Assembly (NCBI RefSeq): GCF_900107145.1
Contig: NZ_FNOW01000008.1
Coordinates: 1-64,000 of the forward strand
DNA from: Allochromatium warmingii
GTDB lineage: Bacteria > Pseudomonadota > Gammaproteobacteria > Chromatiales > Chromatiaceae
Length of the DNA stretch: 64,000 nucleotides
Direction of reading: 5' to 3'
In this document: positions 42,272 through 51,631 of the stretch, piece after piece
How the letters are laid out: every line of letters begins with the position of its first letter
Position numbering within the stretch: position 1 is the first letter of the stretch
Made by a program: the position numbers and the translations under genes
Notes under the pieces: model-generated
Databases searched by the model: none
What the model was told of the DNA's origin: nothing
What the model saw: the letters and a program-made list of their open reading frames with translations, nothing else

Positions 42272-42979
42272 TCACAGATCGGTTTCATATCGCGCCAGCA
42301 GCGGATCGACGACCCCCGCTTCAGCGAAACCTTTAGCCCGCAGTTGACACGAATCGCACGCGCCGCACGGCTGACCGATGGGGCCAGGGTCATAGCAACT
42401 GCTGGTGAGCGCATAATCGACGCCGAGTGCCAGCCCGTTGCGGATGATTTCGGCCTTGCTCATCTCGATCAATGGGGCATGAATCCGATAACGCTGCCGT
42501 CCTTCAACACCGGCAGCAGTGGCGAGATTGGCCAGCGTCTCAAACGCGGCGATATAGTCCGGGCGACAGTCAGGATACCCGGAATAATCGAGCGCATTGA
42601 CCCCAATGAACAGATCGGCGGCATCCAGCACTTCCGCCCACGCCAGCGCAAAAGACAAAAAAACGGTATTCCGCGCCGGAACATAGGTAATCGGAATCGC
42701 TGCTGACGCGGTGGAAAGCTCGGATAACTCGCGCCCTTTTGGTACCGCAAGCTCGGCGGTCAGCGCCGAACCACCGAACCGCCGCAGATCGATCTCGGCA
42801 ATCACATGCTCGGCCACGCCCAGCGCGGCAGCGACGCGAGCGGCGGCCTCTAGTTCGACCGCGTGCCGCTGACCATAGCGAAACGATAGCGCATAGGGTG
42901 TAAATCCCTGAGCACGAGCGAGGGCGAGCACGGTAGTCGAATCCAGCCCGCCGCTTAACAGCACCACTGCTGGCTTCAT
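42272..42979 (-). CDS. queC: 7-cyano-7-deazaguanine (preQ0) synthase
   Basis: 235 residues, ATP-dependent amidation/dehydration to preQ0. N-terminal PP-loop [17 protein letters not shown], then [19 protein letters not shown]-terminal zinc site [20 protein letters not shown]. Start at 42977-42979 ([14 protein letters not shown]). First gene of the preQ0 unit that feeds queuosine in tRNA; no queuosine-specific DNA-modification gene (dpdA) is in the window. Confidence 0.96.
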   Translation of the reverse strand: MKPAVVLLSGGLDSTTVLALARAQGFTPYALSFRYGQRHAVELEAAARVAAALGVAEHVIAEIDLRRFGGSALTAELAVPKGRELSELSTASAAIPITYVPARNTVFLSFALAWAEVLDAADLFIGVNALDYSGYPDCRPDYIAAFETLANLATAAGVEGRQRYRIHAPLIEMSKAEIIRNGLALGVDYALTSSCYDPGPIGQPCGACDSCQLRAKGFAEAGVVDPLLARYETDL

Positions 42980-43074
42980 TGTTCTACCCCCGACACAGAT
43001 AGCAACGTAGCGTTCCGTGATGGATTCGGCGACACTGTGGCGACTGCTCTCTTTTTCGTACTGGTACAAGACTG

Positions 43075-43773
43075 ATGCAGGAACATCGAATCACACTCTG
43101 GGATCTGCCGACTCGTTTGGTTCATTGGTTGCTGGTGGTGCTGGTGGCGCTGGCATTTCTTACCGGCTTGACCGGCGGCGCGTGGATCGACTGGCATGGC
43201 TGGATCGGATTGGCCATTTTGGGGCTGCTCGTATTTCGTCTCGTCTGGGGCGTCGTCGGTTCGACCTATGCACGCTTTAGTCAATTTGTGCGCGGCCCAC
43301 AGACGATTCTGAGCTATCTGCGCGGACGCTGGCACGGCATGGGGCATAATCCGCTCGGCGCACTGTCGGTGCTGGCGCTCTTGGGGTTGCTGCTGTTGCA
43401 AAGCCTGAGCGGACTGTTTGCGACCGATGATATTGCGTTTGCCGGGCCGCTCAAATCATGGGTCTCCAGTGAGACCAGCCTGTGGCTCAGTGGGCTGCAT
43501 CGCCAGGCAATCTGGCTGCTTGGCGGCATGATCGTCCTGCATGTGTTGGCGACCCTGTTTTATACCTGGGTGCGCCGTGACAATCTGCTCCGCCCGATGC
43601 TCGTCGGCTACAAGCTCACCCGCGAGCCACTGGCCTATTCAGCGCGTGGCGGCGGGCCGCTGGCGCTGTTGCTGGCGTTGGTCATCGCTGCCGGAGCGGT
43701 CTGGATCGCGCAGGGCGGATTGCTACCACCCCCTCCACCGCCCCCGCCTGCCGAGAGCGTGCCGGATTGGTGA
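43075..43773 (+). CDS. Cytochrome b561-type membrane protein with C-terminal polyproline
   Basis: 232 residues. Four membrane helices plus a fifth near the C-terminus. Candidate haem ligands: His in [19 protein letters not shown], His in [14 protein letters not shown], and the two in [13 protein letters not shown] and [14 protein letters not shown]. This is the Ni/Fe-hydrogenase-type b561 pattern, which carries electrons across the membrane for a partner dehydrogenase. The tail [19 protein letters not shown] has eight prolines in a row and lies in the periplasm or cytoplasm depending on topology. No partner gene is adjacent. Confidence 0.85.
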   Translation: MQEHRITLWDLPTRLVHWLLVVLVALAFLTGLTGGAWIDWHGWIGLAILGLLVFRLVWGVVGSTYARFSQFVRGPQTILSYLRGRWHGMGHNPLGALSVLALLGLLLLQSLSGLFATDDIAFAGPLKSWVSSETSLWLSGLHRQAIWLLGGMIVLHVLATLFYTWVRRDNLLRPMLVGYKLTREPLAYSARGGGPLALLLALVIAAGAVWIAQGGLLPPPPPPPPAESVPDW

Positions 43774-44054
43774 GCGTGATAAATTGGAATTTCACCGTGA
43801 CGGATTTGGCCTCGGTTCATGCTTGGCTTATCCGTCCACTAAACCGTTAATATAACACCCACTCTCTTTAATCCAAGTTTCGTAGCGACCTGACTGCGGA
43901 TGCCCGTTTTTTCTATCAAACATTGAGATATACAAAACTGATGATTGCTCAATGCTTTGGCGGCATCGCTGTGACTGATTGAAGTGGTCGCACGGCGCAC
44001 GAGCGTGGCATACTGCGTCGGATTGAGCGTTCGCAGATTCCAGTTTTTGATTGA

Positions 44055-44726
<672 letters not shown>

Positions 44727-44749
44727 GCAGATTCGCGCTCAGGATCAAA

Positions 44750-44775
44750 GGTCACGAAGCTGGAGCTTCGTGACC
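44750..44775. repeat. REP-like palindrome, copy 1
   Basis: Perfect 12-bp arms GGTCACGAAGCT / AGCTTCGTGACC around GG. A copy with two changes is at 60782-60807. It lies between the convergent genes adk and 44793-45260. Confidence 0.75.
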
Positions 44776-44792
44776 AAAAAAGCCAGAAGCCG

Positions 44793-45260
44793 TCAGCCGC
44801 CACTCCGCCGCCGACTCGAACGCAGGGTCGGCAATTCCGACGCACGCTGACGCGGTGCGGGTGCGTGCCGGAAAAACTCCAGTGCCCCGACAATCAAGCA
44901 CGTCAGCGACACCCCAAGCGCCAGCGCCGAATATACCGCCATGTGCAACATTCCCGCCTGCACCTGCGGCCAATTATTCAGCCGCACCCGCACCATCTCC
45001 GGCGTCACAAAATACGCCAGCCCTTCCGCACCGAGCGCCGTAAGCGAGTTGCGCGTCAAGTGATTGGCGAGCGGCTCATTGTCGAGCAGAATCTGAAACT
45101 GATTGCTCGTTTGCTCCAATGGCAGCGCCAGTTGCTGCGGCGTCCACCAAATCTGCGTCTCGCCCCAGATGGCGCGACCATAGTCGATACCAAACTGTGT
45201 TCCAGCAATCGGGGTGCCGACCAACCCGATAATCAACAGTAAATTCATCTTGCGTTTCAT
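44793..45260 (-). CDS. Hypothetical membrane protein
   Basis: 155 residues. First membrane helix near the N-terminus (MNLLLIIGLVGTPIAGTQFG), a periplasmic loop of about 80 residues (QIWWTPQQLALPLEQTSNQF and onward), and a second helix LHMAVYSALALGVSLTCLIV. The basic C-terminal tail (APRQRASELPTLRSSRRRSGG, split over two runs) is cytoplasmic by the positive-inside rule. No family recognised. It is read away from the PfkB gene and converges with adk. Confidence 0.7.
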   Translation of the reverse strand: MKRKMNLLLIIGLVGTPIAGTQFGIDYGRAIWGETQIWWTPQQLALPLEQTSNQFQILLDNEPLANHLTRNSLTALGAEGLAYFVTPEMVRVRLNNWPQVQAGMLHMAVYSALALGVSLTCLIVGALEFFRHAPAPRQRASELPTLRSSRRRSGG

Positions 45261-45388
45261 CAGTCTTGCGCCACACGCCGCTCCACATCAAACCGTCAAC
45301 CAGTCAAACACCGCCAGACCCCCAGCGGCGCGATTACTTCAGGATTCGGTACAATAGTCCACTTTTTTGCTTACGCATGGAACCATCA

Positions 45389-46375
45389 ATGGCGAAATAT
45401 CACCTCTACGGCATCGGCAATGCGTTAGTTGACATGGACTATTCAGTCACGTTCGAGGATCTCAACCAGCTCGGCATCGACAAGGGCGTGATGACGCTGG
45501 TTGATGAACACCAACAGTTGAGCCTGATGCGGCATTTGCAGGAGCATCCGCATCAGCGTGCCTCGGGCGGCTCGGCGGCTAACTCGATCATCGCTTTGAG
45601 TCAGTTTGGCGGCAAAAGCTTTTATTCCTGCAAGGTCGCCGATGACGATCTCGGACATTTTTATATGCAGGATTTGATCGAGGGCGGCGTTGACACCAAT
45701 CATCACACCGAAAAAGACCCAGGCCACACCGGACGTTGCTTGGTGCTGGTGACGCCCGATAGCGACCGGACAATGTGTACATTTCTCGGCGTCAGCGGCA
45801 ATCTCTCGACTACGGAGCTGGTCATCGAAGCGTTGTGCGACTCGGATTGGTTTTACACCGAAGGCTATCTGGTCACCTCGGACACGGCGCGGGCGGCGTC
45901 GATAGCAGCCAAGCGCATCGCCGAGAGCGCCGGGGTCAAAACAGCGATCTCGCTGTCAGATCCGAATATGGTCAAATTCTTCAAGGCGGGACTGTTGGAG
46001 ATGATCGGCTCCGGCGTCGATCTGCTGTTTGCCAATGAATTTGAGGCGATGGGCATGGCCGGTTCCGACGATCTACAGCAGGCCGTCGATTATCTCAAAA
46101 CCCTCGCCCGCCAGTTCGCTATCACCCGTGGCCCAGAGGGGGCGCTCGTCTGGGATGGTCAAGCCCTGATTGAGATTGCGCCGGTTCAGGTCGAAGCGGT
46201 GGATACCGTTGGTGCGGGCGATATGTTCGCCGGTGCGTTTCTCTATGGACTCAGCCAGGGTTGGAGTCATCAACGCGCTGGGAAGCTCGCTGCTGCCGCC
46301 GCTGCTCAGTTAGTCACGGCACTCGGGCCGCGCATGACCGCAGCGGCAACACGCGCCATTCTCGACCGCGTGTAG
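45389..46375 (+). CDS. PfkB-family carbohydrate/nucleoside kinase (adenosine kinase-like)
   Basis: 328 residues. N-terminal YHLYGIGNALVDMDYSV, sugar-binding ASGGSAANSIIALSQFGGKS, and the C-terminal signature VEAVDTVGAGDMFAGAFLYG with the catalytic Asp. CTFLGVSGNLS and PDSDRTM are typical of the adenosine/ribokinase-like branch found in many proteobacteria, of uncertain substrate. Start set at 45389 (MAKYHLYG); an ATG 12 bases earlier fits as well. Confidence 0.9.
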   Translation: MAKYHLYGIGNALVDMDYSVTFEDLNQLGIDKGVMTLVDEHQQLSLMRHLQEHPHQRASGGSAANSIIALSQFGGKSFYSCKVADDDLGHFYMQDLIEGGVDTNHHTEKDPGHTGRCLVLVTPDSDRTMCTFLGVSGNLSTTELVIEALCDSDWFYTEGYLVTSDTARAASIAAKRIAESAGVKTAISLSDPNMVKFFKAGLLEMIGSGVDLLFANEFEAMGMAGSDDLQQAVDYLKTLARQFAITRGPEGALVWDGQALIEIAPVQVEAVDTVGAGDMFAGAFLYGLSQGWSHQRAGKLAAAAAAQLVTALGPRMTAAATRAILDRV

Positions 46376-46533
46376 TTGATTCGGCGCGGCGCGAGCGGAC
46401 GACGTGATTAAACTGCGATGCACTCGACAGATTATCCAGTCAAATCAAGTTAGCATTTCAGTCAAATATTACCATCCCGCGCACCGCCGCCCGCGTCGCT
46501 CATCTGAGGCGTGTGCGTGACAGGAGGACGCCC

Positions 46534-47451
46534 ATGCTCAGTTTTGATGCCCCGTCGCGCCCCTCGGCCTTGACCATCCGCGCATACACGCGCCCGCGTT
46601 TTGATACAGATCTCGACGCGCTCCGCGATTGGCTGGATGGCCTCAAAATACGCGGTGTGCGGCACGCTGGCCCAACGCTGGTTGTCACGCTCGAAAATCT
46701 GCGCAAAACCGATCTCACGGCGAGTCGGCGAATCGCAATTCTGTCGCTCTTAAAAACTCCGCTGCTCAAGACCTGCGCTGGATTGCCGAAGCCGCGTGTT
46801 GCCGATCCGAGCGCCGGTGTGACGATGGAGCAACGGCTGTTGCGGCTGATGTTCGTCAACCTCGATCAGGCGCTGCATCAGCTCGATAAATCGCATCCGC
46901 TGCCCAATGCGCGTCAACACCAGCAGCGGCTGTGGTTGATCCGCAATCTGTTGCGTTTCGCTGGGCGGCAACTGCGCTATGCGTTGCAGTGGCAGACGCC
47001 GTTGGCGGCGGGAACCTGGCGCGATCTGCACGAATTGTATGGGTATCTGACGCAGCGCCGCCCGAATGCGCTCTGGGATCTGGACGCGCCAGCACCGCCA
47101 GCCGCTGATTTTGAGTACGAAGCTGAGTACAAAATGCTCTTGTTGCTCGGCTTGGCCGCGACCGTGCAACCGACGACGGCACGACGGGCGGCGTGGCAGG
47201 ACAATCTGCCCGTGTGGGCGGCGCAGACGCGGCTTGAAGACCCGCATAATCGACTCGGACGGTTGCGGGTATGGGTGGTTGAGGTGGCTGCTGATGGGCC
47301 GCCGCGTCAGTTAGCAGGCAGTCTCGATCTGCCGTTTCGCGGCTGGGTGCTGGAGCCGCCCTATCCCTATCTCCATCAACTCGATGATGGCCCCTTTGGT
47401 TTAAATAACGGAAGCGGCCAAGCATTCGAACTTGCATTAGACATGCGCTAA
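46534..47451 (+). CDS. Hypothetical protein
   Basis: 305 residues. Start at 46534, because AGGAGG lies 7 bases upstream. Mostly helical: an N-terminal RPSALTIRAYTRPRFDTDL, then repeated leucine-rich helices (LRKTDLTASRRIAILSLL, RLWLIRNLLRFAGRQLRYAL), ending in a strand-rich part (RLRVWVVEVAADGPPRQ). The N-terminal layout recalls regulatory proteins that precede PilZ domains in purple sulfur bacteria and Pseudomonas, but no PilZ motif (RxxxR, DxSxxG) is present. Function unknown. Followed by a good terminator. Confidence 0.7.
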   Translation: MLSFDAPSRPSALTIRAYTRPRFDTDLDALRDWLDGLKIRGVRHAGPTLVVTLENLRKTDLTASRRIAILSLLKTPLLKTCAGLPKPRVADPSAGVTMEQRLLRLMFVNLDQALHQLDKSHPLPNARQHQQRLWLIRNLLRFAGRQLRYALQWQTPLAAGTWRDLHELYGYLTQRRPNALWDLDAPAPPAADFEYEAEYKMLLLLGLAATVQPTTARRAAWQDNLPVWAAQTRLEDPHNRLGRLRVWVVEVAADGPPRQLAGSLDLPFRGWVLEPPYPYLHQLDDGPFGLNNGSGQAFELALDMR

Positions 47452-47553
47452 ATCGCGGTCTGTTTGGCGGCACGGAGCGACCACGCCGTGAGGCGTCGTC
47501 CGTTACGCGGCCCGTCAGGGCAGAGCCTCACGGCTCCGCCGTGCGCTCTCCCT

Positions 47554-47578
47554 CCCCGTCCCAAAAGACGGGGTTTTT
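47554..47578 (+). terminator. Rho-independent terminator
   Basis: Stem CCCCGTC (47554-47560) / GACGGGG (47567-47573), loop CCAAAA, followed by TTTTT. Ends the 46534-47451 transcript. It converges with the DsrC-like gene. Confidence 0.9.
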
Positions 47579-47596
47579 CGCGCAAGACTGATGATC

Positions 47597-47935
47597 TTAA
47601 TAACCGCCTTTGCGCTTCACGGCGGGCAGTCCAGCGATCTTGGTGCCCTGCTTGGTAGGCGCAAGCGGGAAGAGCTGATACAGATCTTTACTAGTGGGCT
47701 TGGTGCCCCACATCTTGCCCATGTCCTTGAGCAATACGCGCTCCATCGGCTGATTCTGACCGTTGTTGATGTATTCATCACGCAGATAGTTGATGACATC
47801 CCAGTGCTTGTCAGTCAGCTCGATGCCCTCGATCTCGGCGAGCTTGCGTGCGACCGCTTCGTCCCAATCGGCGTGATTGTCCAGATAACCAGTATCAGTT
47901 GTGGCGATGGTGCGGCCGTTGACCTCGATGGCCAT
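47597..47935 (-). CDS. DsrC/TusE-family protein lacking both C-terminal cysteines
   Basis: 112 residues. The start MAIEVNGRTIATTDTGYL, then DNHADWDEAVARKLAEIEGI, LTDKHWDVINYLRDEYINNG and DLYQLFP are plain DsrC/TusE features. Canonical DsrC has two cysteines in the C-terminal arm (one penultimate, one about ten residues before) that carry sulfur; TusE keeps the penultimate one. Here the arm reads KQGTKIAGLPAVKRKGGY, with Thr at the inner position and no cysteine at the end. It cannot carry a persulfide there, so a regulatory or decoy role is possible. GGGAGG lies 8 bases before the ATG at 47933-47935. Confidence 0.92.
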   Translation of the reverse strand: MAIEVNGRTIATTDTGYLDNHADWDEAVARKLAEIEGIELTDKHWDVINYLRDEYINNGQNQPMERVLLKDMGKMWGTKPTSKDLYQLFPLAPTKQGTKIAGLPAVKRKGGY

Positions 47936-48160
47936 GTGATCATCCTCCCTCAATAGCTTCAGAATGTTTGCGAGTGGCCTAGATAGCGGCACGCTGGGCC
48001 GTTATCAATTCAGAACATTCGGATTTTATGATGTTCGCGGCACGGCGTCATCTGGGTGTCAGCATCGCTCGCCAGCGCCAGCGCCACCACCGCCCCCGAT
48101 CTCAACGCCCTATGCAATAATCGCCATTTAATTCAAACTGCTTTGAGAGTCTTCACCGTC

Positions 48161-49228
48161 ATGCCCTGGTTCACCGTCCCCCGCCGCCCCACCGGCCCAT
48201 CACGGCGAGCCGTGCGCTTGTTGGCCGTTTTGCTGTGTTTGAGTCCCATCGTCCTGACGAGTGGAGCCTGCGCCAGCAATCAAGCCCCCCCCGCTTCCGC
48301 ACGCGCAACAGCAACCCGCACGCCGCCCCCCACCAAACCCTATGTCAACGCCACAGTTCCGGCCAGTCAGTCCGGCTACGATTGGCGCGAGTTTGAGGGC
48401 ACAGCCGATGGCTGGCAATCGCGCAGCAGCCAAAGCAACGAATGGAGCGGACTGAATCGCGCCGCACTGAATTTGCATTCGGCCAGTGCGCTGATCGCCG
48501 ACGAACGCGGCGCGGTGCTGTATTCCAAAAATGCCCGCGCCGTCCGCCCGATTGCCTCTGTAACCAAACTGATGACGGCAATGGTCGTGCTGGATACCGG
48601 CGTTTCGCTGAAAAATGATATTCGGATTATCGAAGAGGATCGCGACCGCTTAAAAAACAGCCGCTCACGGTTGCGTATCAACGATACCGTGCTATCGCGG
48701 CGTGAAATGATTATGGTCGCGCTGATGTCGTCGGATAATCGCGCCGCTCATGCGCTCGGTCGCACCACCTTCCGTGGCGGTACAACTGAGTTTGTGCAAG
48801 CCATGAACCGCAAAGCCCGCTCGCTCGGAATGCACAACACGCAATTTGTTGATTCATCGGGTCTTGATCCGCGCAACCGCTCCACGGCTGAAGATTTGGT
48901 CAAGATGGTGCGGGCCGCCTCAAATTATCCGCTGATCCGCGAAACCACCTCACGCGGCGAGATGACGTTGCGCCCCTTTGCTGACGGCACGGCGCTGCAA
49001 TATCGCAACACCAATCCGCTGGTGCGCAGTCCAGACTGGACGGTCGAAGTGAGCAAAACCGGCTTTATCAACGAAGCTGGGCGCTGTCTGGTGATGCGGG
49101 CGCGAATTGACAACCGCAGTTTATACATGGTGTTTTTAGGTTCCGACGGCAAACTCAGCACCGTCGGCGACTCGAACCGGGTGCGCGACTGGATTCTCAC
49201 CAGCCGCCGCACCACCGCCGCCCGTTAA
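48161..49228 (+). CDS. pbpG: D-alanyl-D-alanine endopeptidase (PBP7-like)
   Basis: 355 residues from the ATG at 48161 (MPWFTVPRRPTGPSRRAVR), giving a basic start, a hydrophobic helix and a Pro/Ala/Thr-rich linker. S11 peptidase domain: SVTKLMTAM (nucleophile Ser, SxxK), MSSDNRAAHAL (SxN) and VEVSKTGFINEAG (KTG). Cleaves peptide cross-links in the periplasm. GACAS at the end of the hydrophobic stretch could be a lipobox-like site. A longer frame to 48056 exists but adds no domain. Confidence 0.92.
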   Translation: MPWFTVPRRPTGPSRRAVRLLAVLLCLSPIVLTSGACASNQAPPASARATATRTPPPTKPYVNATVPASQSGYDWREFEGTADGWQSRSSQSNEWSGLNRAALNLHSASALIADERGAVLYSKNARAVRPIASVTKLMTAMVVLDTGVSLKNDIRIIEEDRDRLKNSRSRLRINDTVLSRREMIMVALMSSDNRAAHALGRTTFRGGTTEFVQAMNRKARSLGMHNTQFVDSSGLDPRNRSTAEDLVKMVRAASNYPLIRETTSRGEMTLRPFADGTALQYRNTNPLVRSPDWTVEVSKTGFINEAGRCLVMRARIDNRSLYMVFLGSDGKLSTVGDSNRVRDWILTSRRTTAAR

Positions 49229-50127
49229 CGCGGACGCCGCCCCCACTTCGGCCCCGCGTGCGACGGTGTCTCGCCGTCGGGCTGGGGGCGGCGCACCGCC
49301 GGTTTTGCTGCACTCGCCGCCCGCCGCAAGCGTGGACGCTCCAACACCCGCAACCCCGCCAGCGCCATCAGTTCCGCCCGTTCGGTTTCAGTCAGCGGTC
49401 GCCAGTTGCCCGGAAACAACCGCCGCCCCAGTTCCACACTGCCATAACGAATGCGGATCAAACGGCTCACGGTGCAGCCCGCCGCTTCCCATAGCCGCCG
49501 CACCTCACGATTGCGCCCTTCATGTAACACAACATGATACCAATGATTCGCGCCACTGCCGCCCTGATCGGTCACGCGGTCGAATTTAGCCGGGCCGTCT
49601 TCTAATTCGATCCCCGTCGTCAAGTGTTCCAGTGCTTCTGGTGTCACACCGCCCAAAATCCGCACCGCATATTCGCGTTCAACTTCGCGTGATGGGTGCA
49701 TCAAGCGATTAGCCAGCTCGCCATCTGTGGTAAATAAAATCAATCCAGAGGTATTAATATCGAGCCGCCCGACCGCAATCCAGCGCCCTTGTTTTGGGCG
49801 CGGCAAGCGCCGAAAAACCGTCTGCCGCTCTTCTGGATCGCGGCGCGTGACAATCTCACCTTCGGGTTTATGATAAACAATAATCTGACTTTCACTGTCG
49901 CGCTTGGGCTTTAGTGTCACCTCGCGCCCATCAATACGGATGCGGTCAGCATGCGTAGCCTGATCGCCGAGTTTGGCCAATTGACCATTGACGCGCACGC
50001 GGCCTTCGCTAATCCAGCCTTCAATTTGACGGCGCGAGCCAAGACCAGCTTCAGCTAATAATTTCTGGAGCCGAATCGGAGCCGTATTTAAACCAAGCTG
50101 ACGCGGTGGCGGTCGATCATGTTTCAT
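49225..50127 (-). CDS. rluB: 23S rRNA pseudouridine synthase RluB-like
   Basis: 300 residues. N-terminal S4 RNA-binding domain (RLQKLLAEAGLGSRRQIEGW), catalytic GRLDINTSGLILFTTDGELA with the active-site Asp, and HEGRNREVRRLWEAAGCTV typical of the RsuA/RluB/E/F family. The C-terminal tail from about residue 265 is Pro/Arg/Ala-rich, as in RluB. Start overlaps the scpB stop by 4 bases. Confidence 0.93.
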   Translation of the reverse strand: MKHDRPPPRQLGLNTAPIRLQKLLAEAGLGSRRQIEGWISEGRVRVNGQLAKLGDQATHADRIRIDGREVTLKPKRDSESQIIVYHKPEGEIVTRRDPEERQTVFRRLPRPKQGRWIAVGRLDINTSGLILFTTDGELANRLMHPSREVEREYAVRILGGVTPEALEHLTTGIELEDGPAKFDRVTDQGGSGANHWYHVVLHEGRNREVRRLWEAAGCTVSRLIRIRYGSVELGRRLFPGNWRPLTETERAELMALAGLRVLERPRLRRAASAAKPAVRRPQPDGETPSHAGPKWGRRPR

Positions 50128-50708
50128 GGTGTATTCTCAATCAATTCAGGTGGCGGTGCGCTATTGAGCCAAGATTCGGGATCGCGGATCGCGGCCAACG
50201 GTGGCAAATCATTCAATGAGCGCAGTCCGAAATAATCCAAAAAATCGCGGGTTGTCGCATAAAGTGCCGGACGACCCGGAGTATCACGATGCCCGACAAC
50301 GCGCACCCATTCGCGTTCGGTTAGGGTTTTAATAATATTCGTGCTCACTGTCACGCCGCGAATGTCCTCAATTTCACCGCGTGTGATTGGCTGACGATAG
50401 GCAATCAAGGCTAAGGTCTCTAATAATGCCCGTGAATAACGCGGCGCTTTATCATCCCACAGCCGAGCAACCCAGGGCGCAACGGTAGCGCGTACTTGCA
50501 CCCGATAACCGCTGGCCACTTCGGTAATTTCGATGCCGCGTCCGTGATAATCGGCGCTCAATTCCTGAATAACACTGAGAATGGCTTTACGCTCAGGCGC
50601 TTCCGCTTCATCAAATAGCGCCCGTAATTGATCGAGCGTCAATGGGCCAGCCGCCGCAAATAACGCACCTTCGATAATGGTTTTTAGCGGTTGATTGGTC
50701 ATTGGCAT
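50124..50708 (-). CDS. scpB: Segregation and condensation protein B
   Basis: 194 residues, two winged-helix domains. IIEGALFAAAGPLTLDQLRA starts domain 1; SRALLETLALIAYRQPITRG and EIEDIRGVTVSTNIIKTL are the conserved second domain. Binds ScpA and stimulates the SMC complex. Usually it directly follows scpA; here a membrane nuclease-like gene lies between them. Confidence 0.95.
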   Translation of the reverse strand: MPMTNQPLKTIIEGALFAAAGPLTLDQLRALFDEAEAPERKAILSVIQELSADYHGRGIEITEVASGYRVQVRATVAPWVARLWDDKAPRYSRALLETLALIAYRQPITRGEIEDIRGVTVSTNIIKTLTEREWVRVVGHRDTPGRPALYATTRDFLDYFGLRSLNDLPPLAAIRDPESWLNSAPPPELIENTP

Positions 50709-50757
50709 CGAATACTAAAAGATTGTAGATATGCTTGGGTTTATCAATAGCAAACCC

Positions 50758-51606
50758 TTAAATTGGACGTGTCGCTCGACATACAGGAAATTGCGAGCAT
50801 CCCCAGAATGAACGCCCCGCATTAGCCCCTTTAGACGCTGTGCGCAGTACCATTGTCGCCCCACATTTGGGACATATCGGCGCTGTTTCGGGTGATACCG
50901 GAATATTCTGAGCTGCTGGACTTATAGTTGAAATCTTACTGTGTTGGCGCAATAACCTGCGAAGCTGGTGGCCATCAATTAACGTGATCTGTGCTTGATC
51001 GGCAAAACGGCGTGCCTCATCGCTAAAACGCCCTGAGGTGATAACGAATCCACCTGTTGCATTCTGAACGGCTATCACACCCATCAATTCACGTACAACA
51101 TTGACACCAACTTGAACCGCCTTCCAGTGCTTACATTGCACGAGATAAGTCTGATTCTGCTTCGACAGCACCAAATCAACGCCGCCATCCGGTTCGCCAA
51201 CACCTCCAGTTTCGACGACGGTATAGCCCTGATGTCGAAACCACTCACCGATCAATAGCTCAAATTCATGCCAAGTTAAATGTTCCAGTGCCTTTTGATT
51301 GGGTGCATGTGATACGTTTTGATAAAGTTGCGTCCGCTTATGCCGACGGAGTATTGAGACAAGCGCCCCGACCGTAAAAATAGCTGGTAGCAGGTACTGA
51401 CCATAAAACGCCATCATGTAAAACATCTGAGCGACAATGATATCGCCTATTTGACCAGGTATTGCAGGCGTAGTGGATGGAGGTGTGATAGTTAAAGCAT
51501 GGAGTCCAAAGTAGGATACAACCGCTAATAGTAAGCCCACCCACCACGGCAAACGCGCTATGATTTCAACAATATCATCAAATGCGCTGCGTTTCTTTCG
51601 GGCCAT
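50758..51606 (-). CDS. Membrane-anchored Mrr-like nuclease with topoisomerase-type zinc finger
   Basis: 282 residues from the ATG at 51604-51606 (GGAG 8 bases upstream). Two membrane helices (PWWVGLLLAVVSYFGLHAL; YMMAFYGQYLLPAIFTVGAL), then a restriction-endonuclease-like Mrr domain (about 105-215) with the PD-(D/E)XK core GVGEPDGGVDLVL and TYLVQCKHWKA, and a C-terminal zinc finger (CPKCGATMVLRTA ... FWGCSQFPVC) of the topoisomerase I type. Such proteins are thought to cut foreign or modified DNA, perhaps at the membrane. It separates scpA and scpB on the same strand. Slightly more AT-rich than its neighbours. Confidence 0.88.
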   Translation of the reverse strand: MARKKRSAFDDIVEIIARLPWWVGLLLAVVSYFGLHALTITPPSTTPAIPGQIGDIIVAQMFYMMAFYGQYLLPAIFTVGALVSILRRHKRTQLYQNVSHAPNQKALEHLTWHEFELLIGEWFRHQGYTVVETGGVGEPDGGVDLVLSKQNQTYLVQCKHWKAVQVGVNVVRELMGVIAVQNATGGFVITSGRFSDEARRFADQAQITLIDGHQLRRLLRQHSKISTISPAAQNIPVSPETAPICPKCGATMVLRTASKGANAGRSFWGCSQFPVCRATRPI

Positions 51607-51631
51607 AACAGATCTCCGTATATTAAAAATG

